Positions 24,661 through 33,524 of a stretch of DNA of 64,000 nt are shown here, in pieces. Origin of the DNA: Micromonospora sp. MP36. Its GTDB lineage: Bacteria > Actinomycetota > Actinomycetes > Mycobacteriales > Micromonosporaceae. The first letter of the stretch is position 1. Every line of letters starts with the position of its first letter. The position numbers were made by a program, and so were the translations under genes. The notes below the pieces were generated by a model. It made no database searches. It was given only the letters and a program-made list of their open reading frames with translations, and was not told where the DNA came from. Location of the stretch: contig NZ_VSFA01000017.1 in NCBI RefSeq assembly GCF_008119785.1, positions 1 to 64,000 on the forward strand, written 5' to 3'.

Positions 24661-24681
24661 CTCGGCCCCTTCAGGGCCGAG
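24661..24681. repeat. Right-end hairpin of the IS element
   Basis: CTCGGCCC and GGGCCGAG form a perfect 8-bp stem with loop CTTCA, 33 bp past the tnpB stop. In this family such right-end structures serve both TnpA recognition and the 3' end of the TnpB guide RNA, with the guide read from the DNA flanking the element (about 24690 on). Confidence 0.65.
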
Positions 24682-24774
24682 AAGCTGACCCACCAGGATC
24701 GCTGATCGGGGGAGTGGCCTCCGGAGGGGCGCCCTTGACGGGCCGATTCCCGCTCGGCGGCTGATGGATGAGCG

Positions 24775-25746
24775 TCAGTGAAAGGCCACGTTGTACAGGC
24801 GTGCCTTGTAGAACTCCGCCCCGTACGACAGGGAGCGGGTGAACGACCGCGCCCCCGCGGCGTCGAAGAACTGCACCGTCGGGCTGACCCAGTCCCGGGT
24901 GTCCCCGTGGTACGTCGCCCCGGTGGCCTGCACCCAGAACCGCTCGCCGGAGCTGTGCTGCGAGTATGACTTCACCGAGTTGTCGGGATAGGCCTGGGTC
25001 ACGGCGTACGTGGTCTTGTTGATGGTCATCACCTTGCTGCCGTCCGTGGCCAGCATGAGGTTGCTGTCGGAGTAGCTGGCGTCCAGGCTGTGTCCCAGAT
25101 GCGCGCCGATCGAGATCGACCGGGAGAGGGACAGCCGCGTGCTGCGGTAGGTCCCGGACACGGTGTAGATCCGGGCGTAGTCCTGGCCGATCGCCCACAG
25201 CTTGCCGGAGACGTCGTCCCACCAGACGCCGTGCGCGCCGGGGAAGGAGATGGTCTGGACCAGCGCCAGGGTGCTCGGGTCGCTGATCGCAGTGGGGCCG
25301 TAGAGGTAGAGGTATCCGCCGGAGGATGCCACCACGATCGCGCCGATGTTCGGGATGCGCTCGATCGCGTGCGGGTTGTTGCCCGGTGTGGCGTACCAGA
25401 GGAGGTCGTTGAGTTCCTGCGCCGCCTCGGTGGTCTTGTTCACGATGCCGACCTTGCCGCCGGACGCGGTGACCAGGGCGACCACGCCGAACGCCGCGGT
25501 GTTGCGGAACTTGACGTCGGAGAGGTTCGACCAGCCGTTCGCGGTGCCCGGGCTGAAGCTCCACTTGAGCGTCGAGGTGCTCCAGGCCGAGTTGGACGGG
25601 TAGATCTGGATCTGGTTGTGGTACTGCTCGCAGACGGCCACGTCGTAGCTGGCGTACGCCTGCGCCGGTGCCTCGCCGAGTAGTGCGGCGGCCGGAGCGG
25701 CTGCGGCGGCTGCGGCGGCGGCCTTGAAGATCGCTCTTCTACGCAA
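24775..25746 (-). CDS. Secreted beta-propeller protein (DUF6528-like)
   Basis: A 323-residue exported protein. The signal peptide has the start RRRAIFKAAAAAAAAA and a cleavage-like ALLGEAPAQA. The mature part begins YDVAVCEQYHNQIQIYPSNS and then repeats short four-strand blades with Trp and Gly turns (WYATPGNNPHAIERIPNIGA, FPGAHGVWWDDVSGKLWAIG, GHSLDASYSDSNLMLAT). This fits a six-bladed propeller. The DUF6528 label comes from the AVCEQ opening and overall layout. It may bind or cleave an extracellular ligand, but no catalytic motif is evident. It lies just beyond the IS right end and has its own upstream region; no operon partner. Confidence 0.7.
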   Translation of the reverse strand: MRRRAIFKAAAAAAAAAPAAALLGEAPAQAYASYDVAVCEQYHNQIQIYPSNSAWSTSTLKWSFSPGTANGWSNLSDVKFRNTAAFGVVALVTASGGKVGIVNKTTEAAQELNDLLWYATPGNNPHAIERIPNIGAIVVASSGGYLYLYGPTAISDPSTLALVQTISFPGAHGVWWDDVSGKLWAIGQDYARIYTVSGTYRSTRLSLSRSISIGAHLGHSLDASYSDSNLMLATDGSKVMTINKTTYAVTQAYPDNSVKSYSQHSSGERFWVQATGATYHGDTRDWVSPTVQFFDAAGARSFTRSLSYGAEFYKARLYNVAFH

Positions 25747-25845
25747 AACACACTCTCCCCGAACGTCCTGAATGGACCAATCGAGGGATGCTAACCCGCG
25801 TCGATTGATTGTGTCAGCGGTCGGCTGGTTTGCTGATGCGCTCCC

Positions 25846-26784
25846 TCACCCAGGCGCGCGCCCCGCCAGCAACTCGTCGACCTCCATGGCGGTCGGGGCG
25901 GTCGCGGGCCCCTGCCGTGTGACGGCCAACGCTGCGGCGGCGTTGGCACGACGGACGGCCTCGACCGGGTCGAGACCGCTCACCAGGGCGGCGATGAAGG
26001 CGCCCACGTGGGCGTCGCCGGCGCCGTTGGTGTCCACGACGGTCACCGGGAACGCCGGCACGCGCACGGACCGGCCGGCCGCAGCGAGGATGGCGCCCTG
26101 CGGCCCGGTACGGACCACCACGCCGGCCCGCCCGGTGGCCGCCGCCAGGGACGCGGCGGCTGCCTCCGGATCGGCGTGATCGGTGAGGATCCGCGCTTCC
26201 CGTTCGTTGCAACTCCACCAGTCGGCACGTTCCCGCGCGGACGTCAGGACGGACCCGGGTATCTCGGCGACCAGTGGGCCGGGGTCGACCACGACGGTGA
26301 CCTCCGGGGGGACCGTCGGCAGCCAGGCCGCCAGCGCCGGGCCGTTGGACGGGTAGGCCAGGCTGTAGCCGGAGACGTACACGACGTCGCCGGGGCGCAG
26401 GTCGATCCGGGCCAGGTCCGCCGATCCGAGCCGGGCCTCCGCGCCGACGCTGGTGGCGAACGTGCGCTCCCCGGCCGGGTCGATCAGCGCGACGCTGAAC
26501 CCGGTGTCGACCTCCGGTAGCGCCGGCTGCACGAGCTCGACTCCGGCCTGGGTCAGCTGCTCGCGGGCCAGGTCGGCGAACGGTCCGCTGCCGTGCATCC
26601 CGGCGTACGCCACGGGCAGGCCCTGGCGTGCGGCGCTCACCATGACGTTGAGCCCGCCCCCGGCGGTGATCCGGCTGCCGGAGGCGAGCACGTCCCCGCC
26701 GACCTCCGGCAGCCGCGGCAGGTACATCACCACGTCGATGACGACGTTGCCGGTGTGCACCAGCCGGGCCGGCCGCGCGGTCAC
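25846..26784 (-). CDS. PfkB-family sugar/nucleoside kinase
   Basis: A 312-residue ribokinase-fold kinase. It shows VIDVVMYLPRLPEVGGDV, the PfkB signature 1 GGGLNVMVSAARQG, the lid strands, and signature 2 VVDTNGAGDAHVGAFIAAL with the catalytic Asp in GAGD. It should phosphorylate a sugar, probably a pentose such as ribose released by the neighbouring glycohydrolase-type enzyme. It is the last gene of the four-gene operon. Its GTG (26784) overlaps the permease stop by 4 bp. Confidence 0.9.
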   Translation of the reverse strand: MTARPARLVHTGNVVIDVVMYLPRLPEVGGDVLASGSRITAGGGLNVMVSAARQGLPVAYAGMHGSGPFADLAREQLTQAGVELVQPALPEVDTGFSVALIDPAGERTFATSVGAEARLGSADLARIDLRPGDVVYVSGYSLAYPSNGPALAAWLPTVPPEVTVVVDPGPLVAEIPGSVLTSARERADWWSCNEREARILTDHADPEAAAASLAAATGRAGVVVRTGPQGAILAAAGRSVRVPAFPVTVVDTNGAGDAHVGAFIAALVSGLDPVEAVRRANAAAALAVTRQGPATAPTAMEVDELLAGRAPG

Positions 26785-28313
26785 GGCCGTGCCTCCGCGG
26801 CGGTCCGGTCGTCGGCCGGCGCGTTCCCCGCCGGCCGGGCGGATCCGAGCCGCCCCGCCTCGCCGCCGCGCCGGGCGCCCGCTACGGCGAGCAGCAGGTA
26901 CAGGGCACCGGCGACGACGAAGGCCGCGACCCAACCGAGGCTGTTCGTGCCCAGCCAGGAGTCCGCGAGCGGACCGCTGAACCAGACGTCGTCCGCCGAG
27001 GTCGAGGCCGTGGTGAAGAGCAGACCGAAGACGGTACCGGCCAGCCACGGCAGCAGGGCCGCCCAGCGGATGCCGCCCTGGTACCAGTAGACGCTGGTAC
27101 GGGTGGTGTCCATCAGTCCGCGCGGGTCGTACTCGCGCCGGAGGAGCATGTCGGCCAGGAACACCGCGACCCACGCGGTGATCGGCACGGCCAGCAGCGA
27201 GATGAAGGTGATGAACGGTCCGTAGAAGTTGCCGGCGATCAGCATGAAGTAGATCCCACCGGCCAGCGTGAGCACGATGTCCAGGCCCACGGCCACCACC
27301 CGGCGGGTCCGGATGCCGAGGGTGATCATGGTCAGGCCCGCGGAGTAGACCGAGAGGTTGTTGGAGAGCAGCAGACCGCCGAACGCCGCGAGCAGGTACG
27401 GCACCGCCATCCAGGACGGAAGCATCACCTGGATCGCCGACACGGGGTCGCTGGCGGAGGCCAGGTGGCCGTCGCCGGCCGAGAGCAGCCCACCCAACCC
27501 GATGAGCAGGAACAGCGGGATTCCGGCGCCGGCCGAGGCGGCCGCGACGATCCGCCCGCCCGAAACGTTCCGGTGCTGGTAGCGGGCCATGTCGGCGCCG
27601 GCGTTCGCCCAGCCGATGCCGGTGCCGGCGGCGATCACGCCGATCCCGGCGATGACGACGCTCAGCGGGGCGGCCGGGGCGTCGAGCACGGCCTGCCAGT
27701 TCACCCGCGTGATCAGGAACGCGGCGACCACGACGTTCAACGCGCCGAAGACGTACGTCGCCCACTGCTGGATCCACACCAGCGTGGCGTGCCCCAGGCC
27801 CGAGACGACCAGGGTGAGCGCCACGAAGGCCAGCAGGCAGATCACCGTCAGCACCGGGTTCGCCTTGAGCCCGAACGCGATGTTCAGCAGCGCCAGCAGC
27901 GCGTACGCGGCGGTCGTCGTGTTGACCGTCTCCCAGCCGACCCGGGACAGCCACGACACCACCGTCGGCCCGTGGTTGCCGCGGGGTCCGAAGACCGCGC
28001 GGGACAGCGTCATGCTGGGCGCGCCGCCCCACTTCCCGGCCACGCTGATCAAGCCGACCAGGGCGAAGGAGCCGAAGGAGCCGATCGCGGCTACCAGCAG
28101 CGCCTGCCAGATGTTCATGCCGCGCAGCGCGACCAGGGTGGCACCGAGCGGCAGCCCCAGGATGGAGATGTTGGCCGCGAACCAGACCCAGAAGAGCTGG
28201 CCCGGGCGGCCCGTACGCTCGGCGGGGGGCACCGGTTCGATGCCTCTGGTCTCGATGGCACCGACCCGGTTGGTGTCGGCCGGGCTCGTGCCGGCCAGTT
28301 CCGTTGTGGACAT
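26781..28313 (-). CDS. NCS1-family nucleobase/cytosine-purine permease
   Basis: A 510-residue, roughly 12-helix inner-membrane symporter. The N-terminal cytoplasmic segment is followed by FWVWFAANISILGLPLGATL, the NCS1 helix 1 motif, then GKWGGAPSMTLSRAVFGPRG, and WANAGADMARYQHRN in the middle, all typical of CodB/PucI-type transporters of cytosine, purines, hydantoins or related heterocycles. It lies between the ADP-ribosylglycohydrolase-family gene (30-bp gap) and the kinase (4-bp overlap). The expected substrate is a nucleobase-containing compound that feeds those enzymes. A C-terminal hydrophilic tail of about 35 residues is extra. Confidence 0.9.
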   Translation of the reverse strand: MSTTELAGTSPADTNRVGAIETRGIEPVPPAERTGRPGQLFWVWFAANISILGLPLGATLVALRGMNIWQALLVAAIGSFGSFALVGLISVAGKWGGAPSMTLSRAVFGPRGNHGPTVVSWLSRVGWETVNTTTAAYALLALLNIAFGLKANPVLTVICLLAFVALTLVVSGLGHATLVWIQQWATYVFGALNVVVAAFLITRVNWQAVLDAPAAPLSVVIAGIGVIAAGTGIGWANAGADMARYQHRNVSGGRIVAAASAGAGIPLFLLIGLGGLLSAGDGHLASASDPVSAIQVMLPSWMAVPYLLAAFGGLLLSNNLSVYSAGLTMITLGIRTRRVVAVGLDIVLTLAGGIYFMLIAGNFYGPFITFISLLAVPITAWVAVFLADMLLRREYDPRGLMDTTRTSVYWYQGGIRWAALLPWLAGTVFGLLFTTASTSADDVWFSGPLADSWLGTNSLGWVAAFVVAGALYLLLAVAGARRGGEAGRLGSARPAGNAPADDRTAAEARP

Positions 28314-28343
28314 CGTCGTCCTGCCTTTCCCTGCGTTTCGGCG

Positions 28344-29369
28344 TCAGCGGGGCTGACGGAGGGCGAGCAGGCGTGTCGCCAGTTCTGTCAATGGGAGGTG
28401 GTTGGTTTTCTCGATCGTTTCCAGCGCGGTGTCCGGGAAGGACGCGACACCGTGGCCGGCGCCGGCGATGGCGCCGACCATGGCGGCGATCGTGTCGGTG
28501 TCGCCGCCGAGCCCCGCGGCCAGCAGGCAGGCCTGCCACGGGTCGTCGGGGTGCACGGCGAGCACCGCGAAGGCCGCCGGAACGGACTCCTGGGTTGCCA
28601 CACTCGTCCCGACCAGGCGGTAGATCAGGTCAGCCGCCGCCTCCGGCGTCCGTCCCGCGACCAGGTCGGTGGCCCAGGCGATCCGGGCCGGGATGTCCGC
28701 CGCCGCGACCCAGTTGCCCCGCCCCGCGGCGAGCTGCGCCGCCCGTACGGCGGTCGCGGTCGCGGTCGCGGTGTCCGCGCCGTCCAGACCGGCGCTGACC
28801 GCGGCGGCGACGGCGGCGGCGCCGGCCAGGGCGACGCCGGTGTTGTGGGTGACCCAGCTCGCCTCGACGACCCGGTCGACGAGCCGGGCCAGGTCGGTCG
28901 CGGGTACGGCGACCCCGACCGGGGCGATTCGCATCGCCGCCCCGTTGGTCGTCCCGAACCGGCCGGCTTCCTCGAGCGGGCGGCCGGCGGCCACGGCGGC
29001 GACCGCGGCTCGGGTCGACGGGCCGAGCAGGTCCAGTGAGCCGCGCCGGCGCATGTCGTCCTCCCACGCGAGCAGCTCGCGGGCGAGGCGGTGGCCGTCG
29101 ACGCGGCCCCGGCCGTCGAGCAGAAGCCGCGCGAGCAGCAGTGCCTGCTCGGTGTCGTCGGTCACCGACCCGGCGGGCATCCCGGGCGCGATCGGCTGGT
29201 CCGCCGGCCCCGGCTCGAAACCGGTCAACCGGCCGTAGCGGGCGAGGATCCGCTCTCGTGGCATGGACTGGGTCGGCATGCCGAGCGCGTCGCCGACGGC
29301 GAGCCCGGTCAGGGTCGCGACCGCCCGCGATTCGATCGTCGCGGACGGGGCCGGAGTCGGGGCACTCAT
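28344..29369 (-). CDS. ADP-ribosylglycohydrolase-family protein (DraG/YegU-like)
   Basis: A 341-residue all-helical enzyme of the DraG superfamily. It shows LTGLAVGDALGMPTQSMPRE, then SVTDDTEQALLLARLLLDG (first Asp cluster for the two Mg ions), TNGAAMRIAPVGVAVP, and GLGGDTDTIAAMVGAIAGA (second Asp/Thr metal motif). All dinuclear metal positions look intact. In this operon context it more likely cleaves an N-glycosidic bond in a small molecule (nucleoside or nucleotide-sugar) than it de-modifies proteins, which is inference. It starts at ATG 29369, overlapping the GntR stop by 4 bp. Confidence 0.88.
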   Translation of the reverse strand: MSAPTPAPSATIESRAVATLTGLAVGDALGMPTQSMPRERILARYGRLTGFEPGPADQPIAPGMPAGSVTDDTEQALLLARLLLDGRGRVDGHRLARELLAWEDDMRRRGSLDLLGPSTRAAVAAVAAGRPLEEAGRFGTTNGAAMRIAPVGVAVPATDLARLVDRVVEASWVTHNTGVALAGAAAVAAAVSAGLDGADTATATATAVRAAQLAAGRGNWVAAADIPARIAWATDLVAGRTPEAAADLIYRLVGTSVATQESVPAAFAVLAVHPDDPWQACLLAAGLGGDTDTIAAMVGAIAGAGHGVASFPDTALETIEKTNHLPLTELATRLLALRQPR

Positions 29370-30085
29370 TCCGGCGCCTCCCCGAAGCGCAGGTGCAGGC
29401 GGAACCGGGCGGGGTCCAGCAGGCTCTCCACGTGCTCGACGAATTCACCGCGCGCGTCCCGGCTCAGTCGGCGGGTGCGCAGGAAGAGCTTGCCGGCGGT
29501 GCAGTCGAGCAGCTGTGCGTCCGACTGTGTGACCTCGGCGAGCTCCACCCACTCCTCGCCCTGCGTCGGCACGAGGCCGGCCGAGTGCAGCGCCGTGTAC
29601 AGGGACCCGGTGAGGCCGTGCTCGGGTAGCTCGCGCAACGGGCCGACGGCCGGGATCCGGCTCCGCTCGATGGAGATCGCCGCGCCTCCGTCGAGGGACC
29701 GGAGCCGGTCGACCGCGACGCATTCGGCGGACGGCAGGTCGAACCGTTCCGCCAGCTCGGGCTCGTGGACCAGCTCGAGGCGCAGGACGCGTACGGTTGT
29801 CGGGACGCCTTGTTCCGCCAGGGCCCGGGACCAGCCCAGCCGGTCGTCGATCGTCCGGCCGTCGAAGGTCACGAACGAACCCTTGCCGGAGCGGGTCTCG
29901 ATCAGCCCTCTGCGGCTGAGTTCGGTGAGGGCCTGACGGACGGTGTTCCGGCTCACATCGAAGCGGGTCGCGAGTGCGTGCTCGCCGGGCAGTTGGGTGC
30001 CGCGGGCGAGCCGGCCACCTCGGATCTCCCGGGCGAGCTGCTCGACGACCCGCTCGTGCTTCAGCTTGAGCACCTGTCCAAACAT
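29366..30085 (-). CDS. GntR/HutC-family transcriptional regulator
   Basis: A regulator of 239 residues from ATG 30085 (251 from ATG 30121). The winged helix spans about 10-75 with LPGEHALATRFDVSRNTVRQ and SGKGSFVTF. A UTRA effector domain follows (VLRLELVHEPELAERF, then VDRLRSLDG and SIERSRIP) and ends in a strand-rich lobe with VEHVESLLDPARFRLHL. HutC-type regulators sense small metabolites and usually repress their own operon. Here it is the first gene of that operon and overlaps the next by 4 bp. An 8-bp palindrome GGCTAGCC (30094-30101) lies directly upstream and could belong to the operator. No strong ribosome site precedes ATG 30085. Confidence 0.9.
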   Translation of the reverse strand: MFGQVLKLKHERVVEQLAREIRGGRLARGTQLPGEHALATRFDVSRNTVRQALTELSRRGLIETRSGKGSFVTFDGRTIDDRLGWSRALAEQGVPTTVRVLRLELVHEPELAERFDLPSAECVAVDRLRSLDGGAAISIERSRIPAVGPLRELPEHGLTGSLYTALHSAGLVPTQGEEWVELAEVTQSDAQLLDCTAGKLFLRTRRLSRDARGEFVEHVESLLDPARFRLHLRFGEAPE

Positions 30086-30142
30086 GTTCAGAAGGCTAGC
30101 CCTGACCTGCACCTTCGGCAACAGCCGACATGATCATCCTGG

Positions 30143-30855
30143 TCAGCCGCGGACGACGTGCCGGTCTGGGGCGCGGCGCAGAACGGCGAAGGCCGCGATC
30201 GGGACCAGCAGCAGGGTCAGCCCGCCGGACAACACCAACCCACCGCCAGCTCCGGCCAGTTCGACAAGGGGGCCGCCGATCATCAGGCCGAGCGGGGCGG
30301 CCACCATCGAGCCGGTCGTCCAGAGCGTTACCACCTGCTGCTGTTCGTCGGGCGCAACGCCGGACTGCAGGAAGCTGTAGGCGATGGGCGTGAACGGCGC
30401 CCACACCAAGCCGCCAAGTCCGAACACGATCATCGCGACGGTCAGGCTTCCGGCGGAAGCCAGCGCGATCGGACAAAGGCCCACAACGCGATGATCGCGA
30501 TGAGGAGATGACGTTGCGGAAGGTTCCGCATCTGGTTGACCAGCGCCGCACCGACGAACGCGCCAACGCCCAAGGCGCCCCACATGAGGCCGAGGCCGGT
30601 CGCGTCCACGTCCAGCGTCCCGCGTACGAAGAGCGGTAGGGCGATCTCGGTCGGCATGTAGAGGAAGTTGAAGAAGAACTCGACGACCAGCAGACGGGCG
30701 GCCACCGGACGCCGACGCAGAATCCGCCAGCCCGACTCACCGGAGGGTGGATGTCGGGTCGCTGCCTGCTCCCGGAGGACTCGGGGGACCGAGGTGACGA
30801 CGGCGGCCAGCAGGATCAGCGCGCCGCCGGCGTCGAAGAAGAGGGCGACGCCAGG
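30143..30855 (-). pseudogene. Truncated and frameshifted MFS transporter relic
   Basis: The minus strand from about 30855 reads an MFS core: VALFFDAGGALILLAAVV, RLLVVEFFFNFLYMPTEIAL, WGALGVGAFVGAALVNQMR, IAIIALWAFV. At about 30475 the frame changes and PIALASAGSLTVAMIVFGLG followed by helices 9-12 continues to a stop at 30143. The N-terminal five or so helices are missing: the frame runs into the plus-strand regulator fragment at about 30850. The layout resembles the MFS_3/enterobactin-exporter-like group. Both the truncation and the frameshift argue that it is dead. Confidence 0.8.
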
Positions 30856-32420
30856 GCTGTCGCTGGTGCCTGGCCGAGGCCGTCGACCTGGCAGCGGGAC
30901 GAGAGGACTGGCGGGCCCGGTTCGACCCGGTGGCGGACGACCTCCGTGCCGCCCTGGCCTGGGCGGCCGACCGGCCGGAGCAGCGCGCGGATGCGTACCG
31001 CCTCGCCCGGTCCCTGGCGGAGCTGGCCTTCACCCGCAAGCTCATCGGCGAGTCCCAGCATCGCTACGAGCAGGCGGCCGCGCTCGCGGATGACCCGGCC
31101 GCCTCCGCATCGATGCTCCGGCACGCCGCGGCGGTGGCCGGATGCCGGATGCGCGGTGATGACATGTACCGCTTCCACCGCGCGGCCGCGGATGCCGCCC
31201 GCCGGTCCGGTGACCCCGCCGGTGCCGCCTGCGACCTGGCGACCGCCGCCACCAACGCGTACCGGTACTGGAGCAAGTTCGAACGGATCCCTCCGCCGGA
31301 GGAGGCGATCGCGCTCGTCAGCGAGGCCCGGGAGTTGGCCGGCGATGACCCGGCCGCCCAGGCCGCGGTGGCGCTGGCCGAGGCCGGGGTGCTCAGCGAC
31401 GCGTTCGGTGCCCCGCAGGGCCCACCCGACAACGCCGTACCGGAGACGACCGCGCGCGCCGAACGGGCGGTCGAACTCGCTCACCGCACGGGCGACCCGC
31501 TCGCCGAGTCCGCCGCGCTCGATGCGCTGCTCGGCGCCCAGAGCTGGGCCGGTGACACGTTCGCCGCCGCGGCCACGACGCGGCGCCGGATCGCGCTGCT
31601 CTCGGCAACGCCGGATTCTCCGGCCAGAACCCACGAGCTGGTCGATGCGCTCGCCGAGGCCGCCGAGGCCAGCCTCGGCGCGGGGGACCTGCCCGGCGCC
31701 CGCCGGTGGGCACGGCAACTCGCGGATCATCCGTTGCTGGCGGAGGTGGGCCATCGTGCCACGAGCTGGCTGTTGGTGGTCGACGCGTTCGCGGGCAACG
31801 TCGACGAGGTACTCACCGGCAGCGCCCGGTTCCTCGAAGCGTGGCAGCGGGCCGGCAGCCCCGCCAGCTCGGTCCTCGCCCGGCCGGTGGCCGGTGTGGC
31901 GATGATCCACGGCCTACGCGACGACCACGACGCCCGCCTCGTCTGGAACGCCGTCCTGAGTCGGCTCGGCCCCCCGCCGGGGCATGCCCACGGCTACGGC
32001 GCCGTCTTCGACGCGATGCTTCTGCTCCACCACGGGCAGGCAGGGGAGGCGTTGGAACGGATGGCGCCCGAGCCCGGTGAGGTGTGGAAATGGGTCACCT
32101 GGATCTGGCTCCACTGGTATGTGGCGCTGCGCGCCGAAGCCACCGTGCTCGCCGGGAGCCCTGACGCCGGCGGCCGCCTCGCCGAGGCCCGGACCGTCGT
32201 GGCCGGCAACCCGGTCGCCAGTGCCATTGTGGAGCGGGCCGAAGCGCTGCTCGACAACGACCAGGAGCGGTTGCTCGCCACGGCAGACGCATTCGACGCC
32301 GCCGGTTGCCGCTACCAGTCGGCGCGGACCATGGTGCTCGCCGGCGGCGACCATGCCGCCCGCGGCGCGGCCGCGCTCGCCGATCTCGGCCTCGCCCCGA
32401 TGGCCCGCCCCCGGCACTGA
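30850..32420 (+). pseudogene. N-terminally truncated LuxR/AfsR-like regulator, TPR half only
   Basis: The frame is open from about 30850 with CRWCLAEAVDLAAGREDW and DDLRAALAWAADRPEQRADA, the winged-helix/TPR junction typical of large ATPase-type (NB-ARC/LAL) regulators. It then runs through about 490 residues of Ala/Glu/Arg-rich helical repeats to a stop at 32418-32420. The P-loop ATPase and N-terminal regions expected before this point are absent, replaced by the MFS relic on the other strand. GTG 30930 could start a 496-residue product, but no ribosome site is obvious. I treat it as a remnant; expression of a TPR-only protein cannot be excluded. Confidence 0.7.
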
Positions 32421-32482
32421 CCAGCCGCCCGATCGACCAGACCGGCCTGATTCGGGTATCGGTCCCTGCCGTTGTCGACCGG

Positions 32483-33406
32483 TTACGCCCAGCCGTGATG
32501 CCGTGCGTGCCAGCCGAGCTGGATCCGGGTCGTGACGCCGGCCCGGTCCATCAGGGCGCGGATGCGTCGTTGGACGCTCCGGGCGGAGAGCTGCATCTGG
32601 TGGGCGATCACCTCGTCGGTCAGGCCCGCGAGCATCAGGTGGAGCAGGCGGGTGTCCACCGGGTTCACGTCCCCGCCCTGCTGGCGGTACGGCCGGGCAC
32701 GCTGCCAGACCGACTCGAACAGGGCGATGGCCAACGCCACCAGTGGCCCGTGCAGCAGGAGCGTCGTGTGGTCACCCGCGCCGACCGGAACCATCGCGAC
32801 GTCGCGGTCGGTGACGATCAGCTTCATCGGAACCTGGTCGACGACGCGTACGTCAGCGCCACCGGCGAGGGAATGCTCGACCGATTCGACTCCGTTCGGT
32901 TGACGGAGGAAGTGGGCGTCGACGACCGCGCGGACGCTCACCCCACGGCCGAGCGCGATCGGCTCACTGTGGTTCTCCTCATGGGTGACCACCCGGTTGT
33001 TGTCGGTGATGAAGGCGTCGATGCACTCGCGTGCGCCCAGCTGAAGCTGGCCGAAGCGCCGGGCGATCTCCTGCGTCCCCTCGACGATCTCCACCAGCCC
33101 TTGTGCCACCCGGCCTCGGGTGGCGGCCTGGTGCTGGGCGGCGAGTTCGGCGACGGCGAGTTCGGCGCGGTACAACCGGTCGCGGCGGGACAGGAGCTCG
33201 GTCATCAGCGCGAGCCCGGGGTCGACCACGCGGTAGCGGTCCTCGTGCCGAGAACGGGTCACCAGCCCGCGAGCGGCCAGCCCGTCCAGCAGCGCGGTCG
33301 CTTTGTCGGGGGAAACTCCGAGGCTGGCCGCGGCCGAGTCGGGCCGTCCGACGAGCGCCCGGTAGACCAGTTCCTCCTCCGGGGTGAGCCCCAGCTCGTC
33401 CAGCAT
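32483..33406 (-). CDS. TrmB-like/LuxR-type transcriptional regulator
   Basis: A 307-residue regulator with two DNA-binding-type ends. The N-terminus, LDELGLTPEEELVYRALVGR then ATALLDGLAARGLVTRS, is a TrmB-like winged helix. A middle sensor-like domain follows. The C-terminal LuxR helix-turn-helix contains LHLMLAGLTDEVIAHQMQLS and ARSVQRRIRALMDRAG. ATG 33406 is chosen because AGGAGG lies 5-6 bases upstream; ATG 33433 is an in-frame alternative. It diverges from the subtilase gene with a 118-bp gap. Regulators of this type often sit next to S8 peptidase genes in Micromonosporaceae and Streptomyces, so it probably controls the neighbour. Confidence 0.88.
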   Translation of the reverse strand: MLDELGLTPEEELVYRALVGRPDSAAASLGVSPDKATALLDGLAARGLVTRSRHEDRYRVVDPGLALMTELLSRRDRLYRAELAVAELAAQHQAATRGRVAQGLVEIVEGTQEIARRFGQLQLGARECIDAFITDNNRVVTHEENHSEPIALGRGVSVRAVVDAHFLRQPNGVESVEHSLAGGADVRVVDQVPMKLIVTDRDVAMVPVGAGDHTTLLLHGPLVALAIALFESVWQRARPYRQQGGDVNPVDTRLLHLMLAGLTDEVIAHQMQLSARSVQRRIRALMDRAGVTTRIQLGWHARHHGWA

Positions 33407-33524
33407 CTGGTCCTCCTGTCGGTTTCTCGCCATGACGTGATTTCGACGCCCCGCGTATCTGCAGAAGGCCGTGATCCTCCGGCAGAGTCTGCCTGTCTGA
33501 TTATCGACAGGAAGGGACGCGTCC

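Larger units (their letters stand above)
22985..24690. mobile_element. IS200/IS605-family insertion sequence (IS605-like divergent layout)
   Basis: A tnpA (minus) and a tnpB (plus) face away from each other with 23 bp between their starts. They are flanked by subterminal hairpins: 22991-23018 on the left and 24661-24681 on the right. Both hairpin 3' arms begin CAGGGCCG, so the ends are related. This family moves as single-stranded DNA and has no terminal inverted repeats or target duplication, so the exact ends cannot be fixed from one copy; the boundaries given are approximate. Confidence 0.85.
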
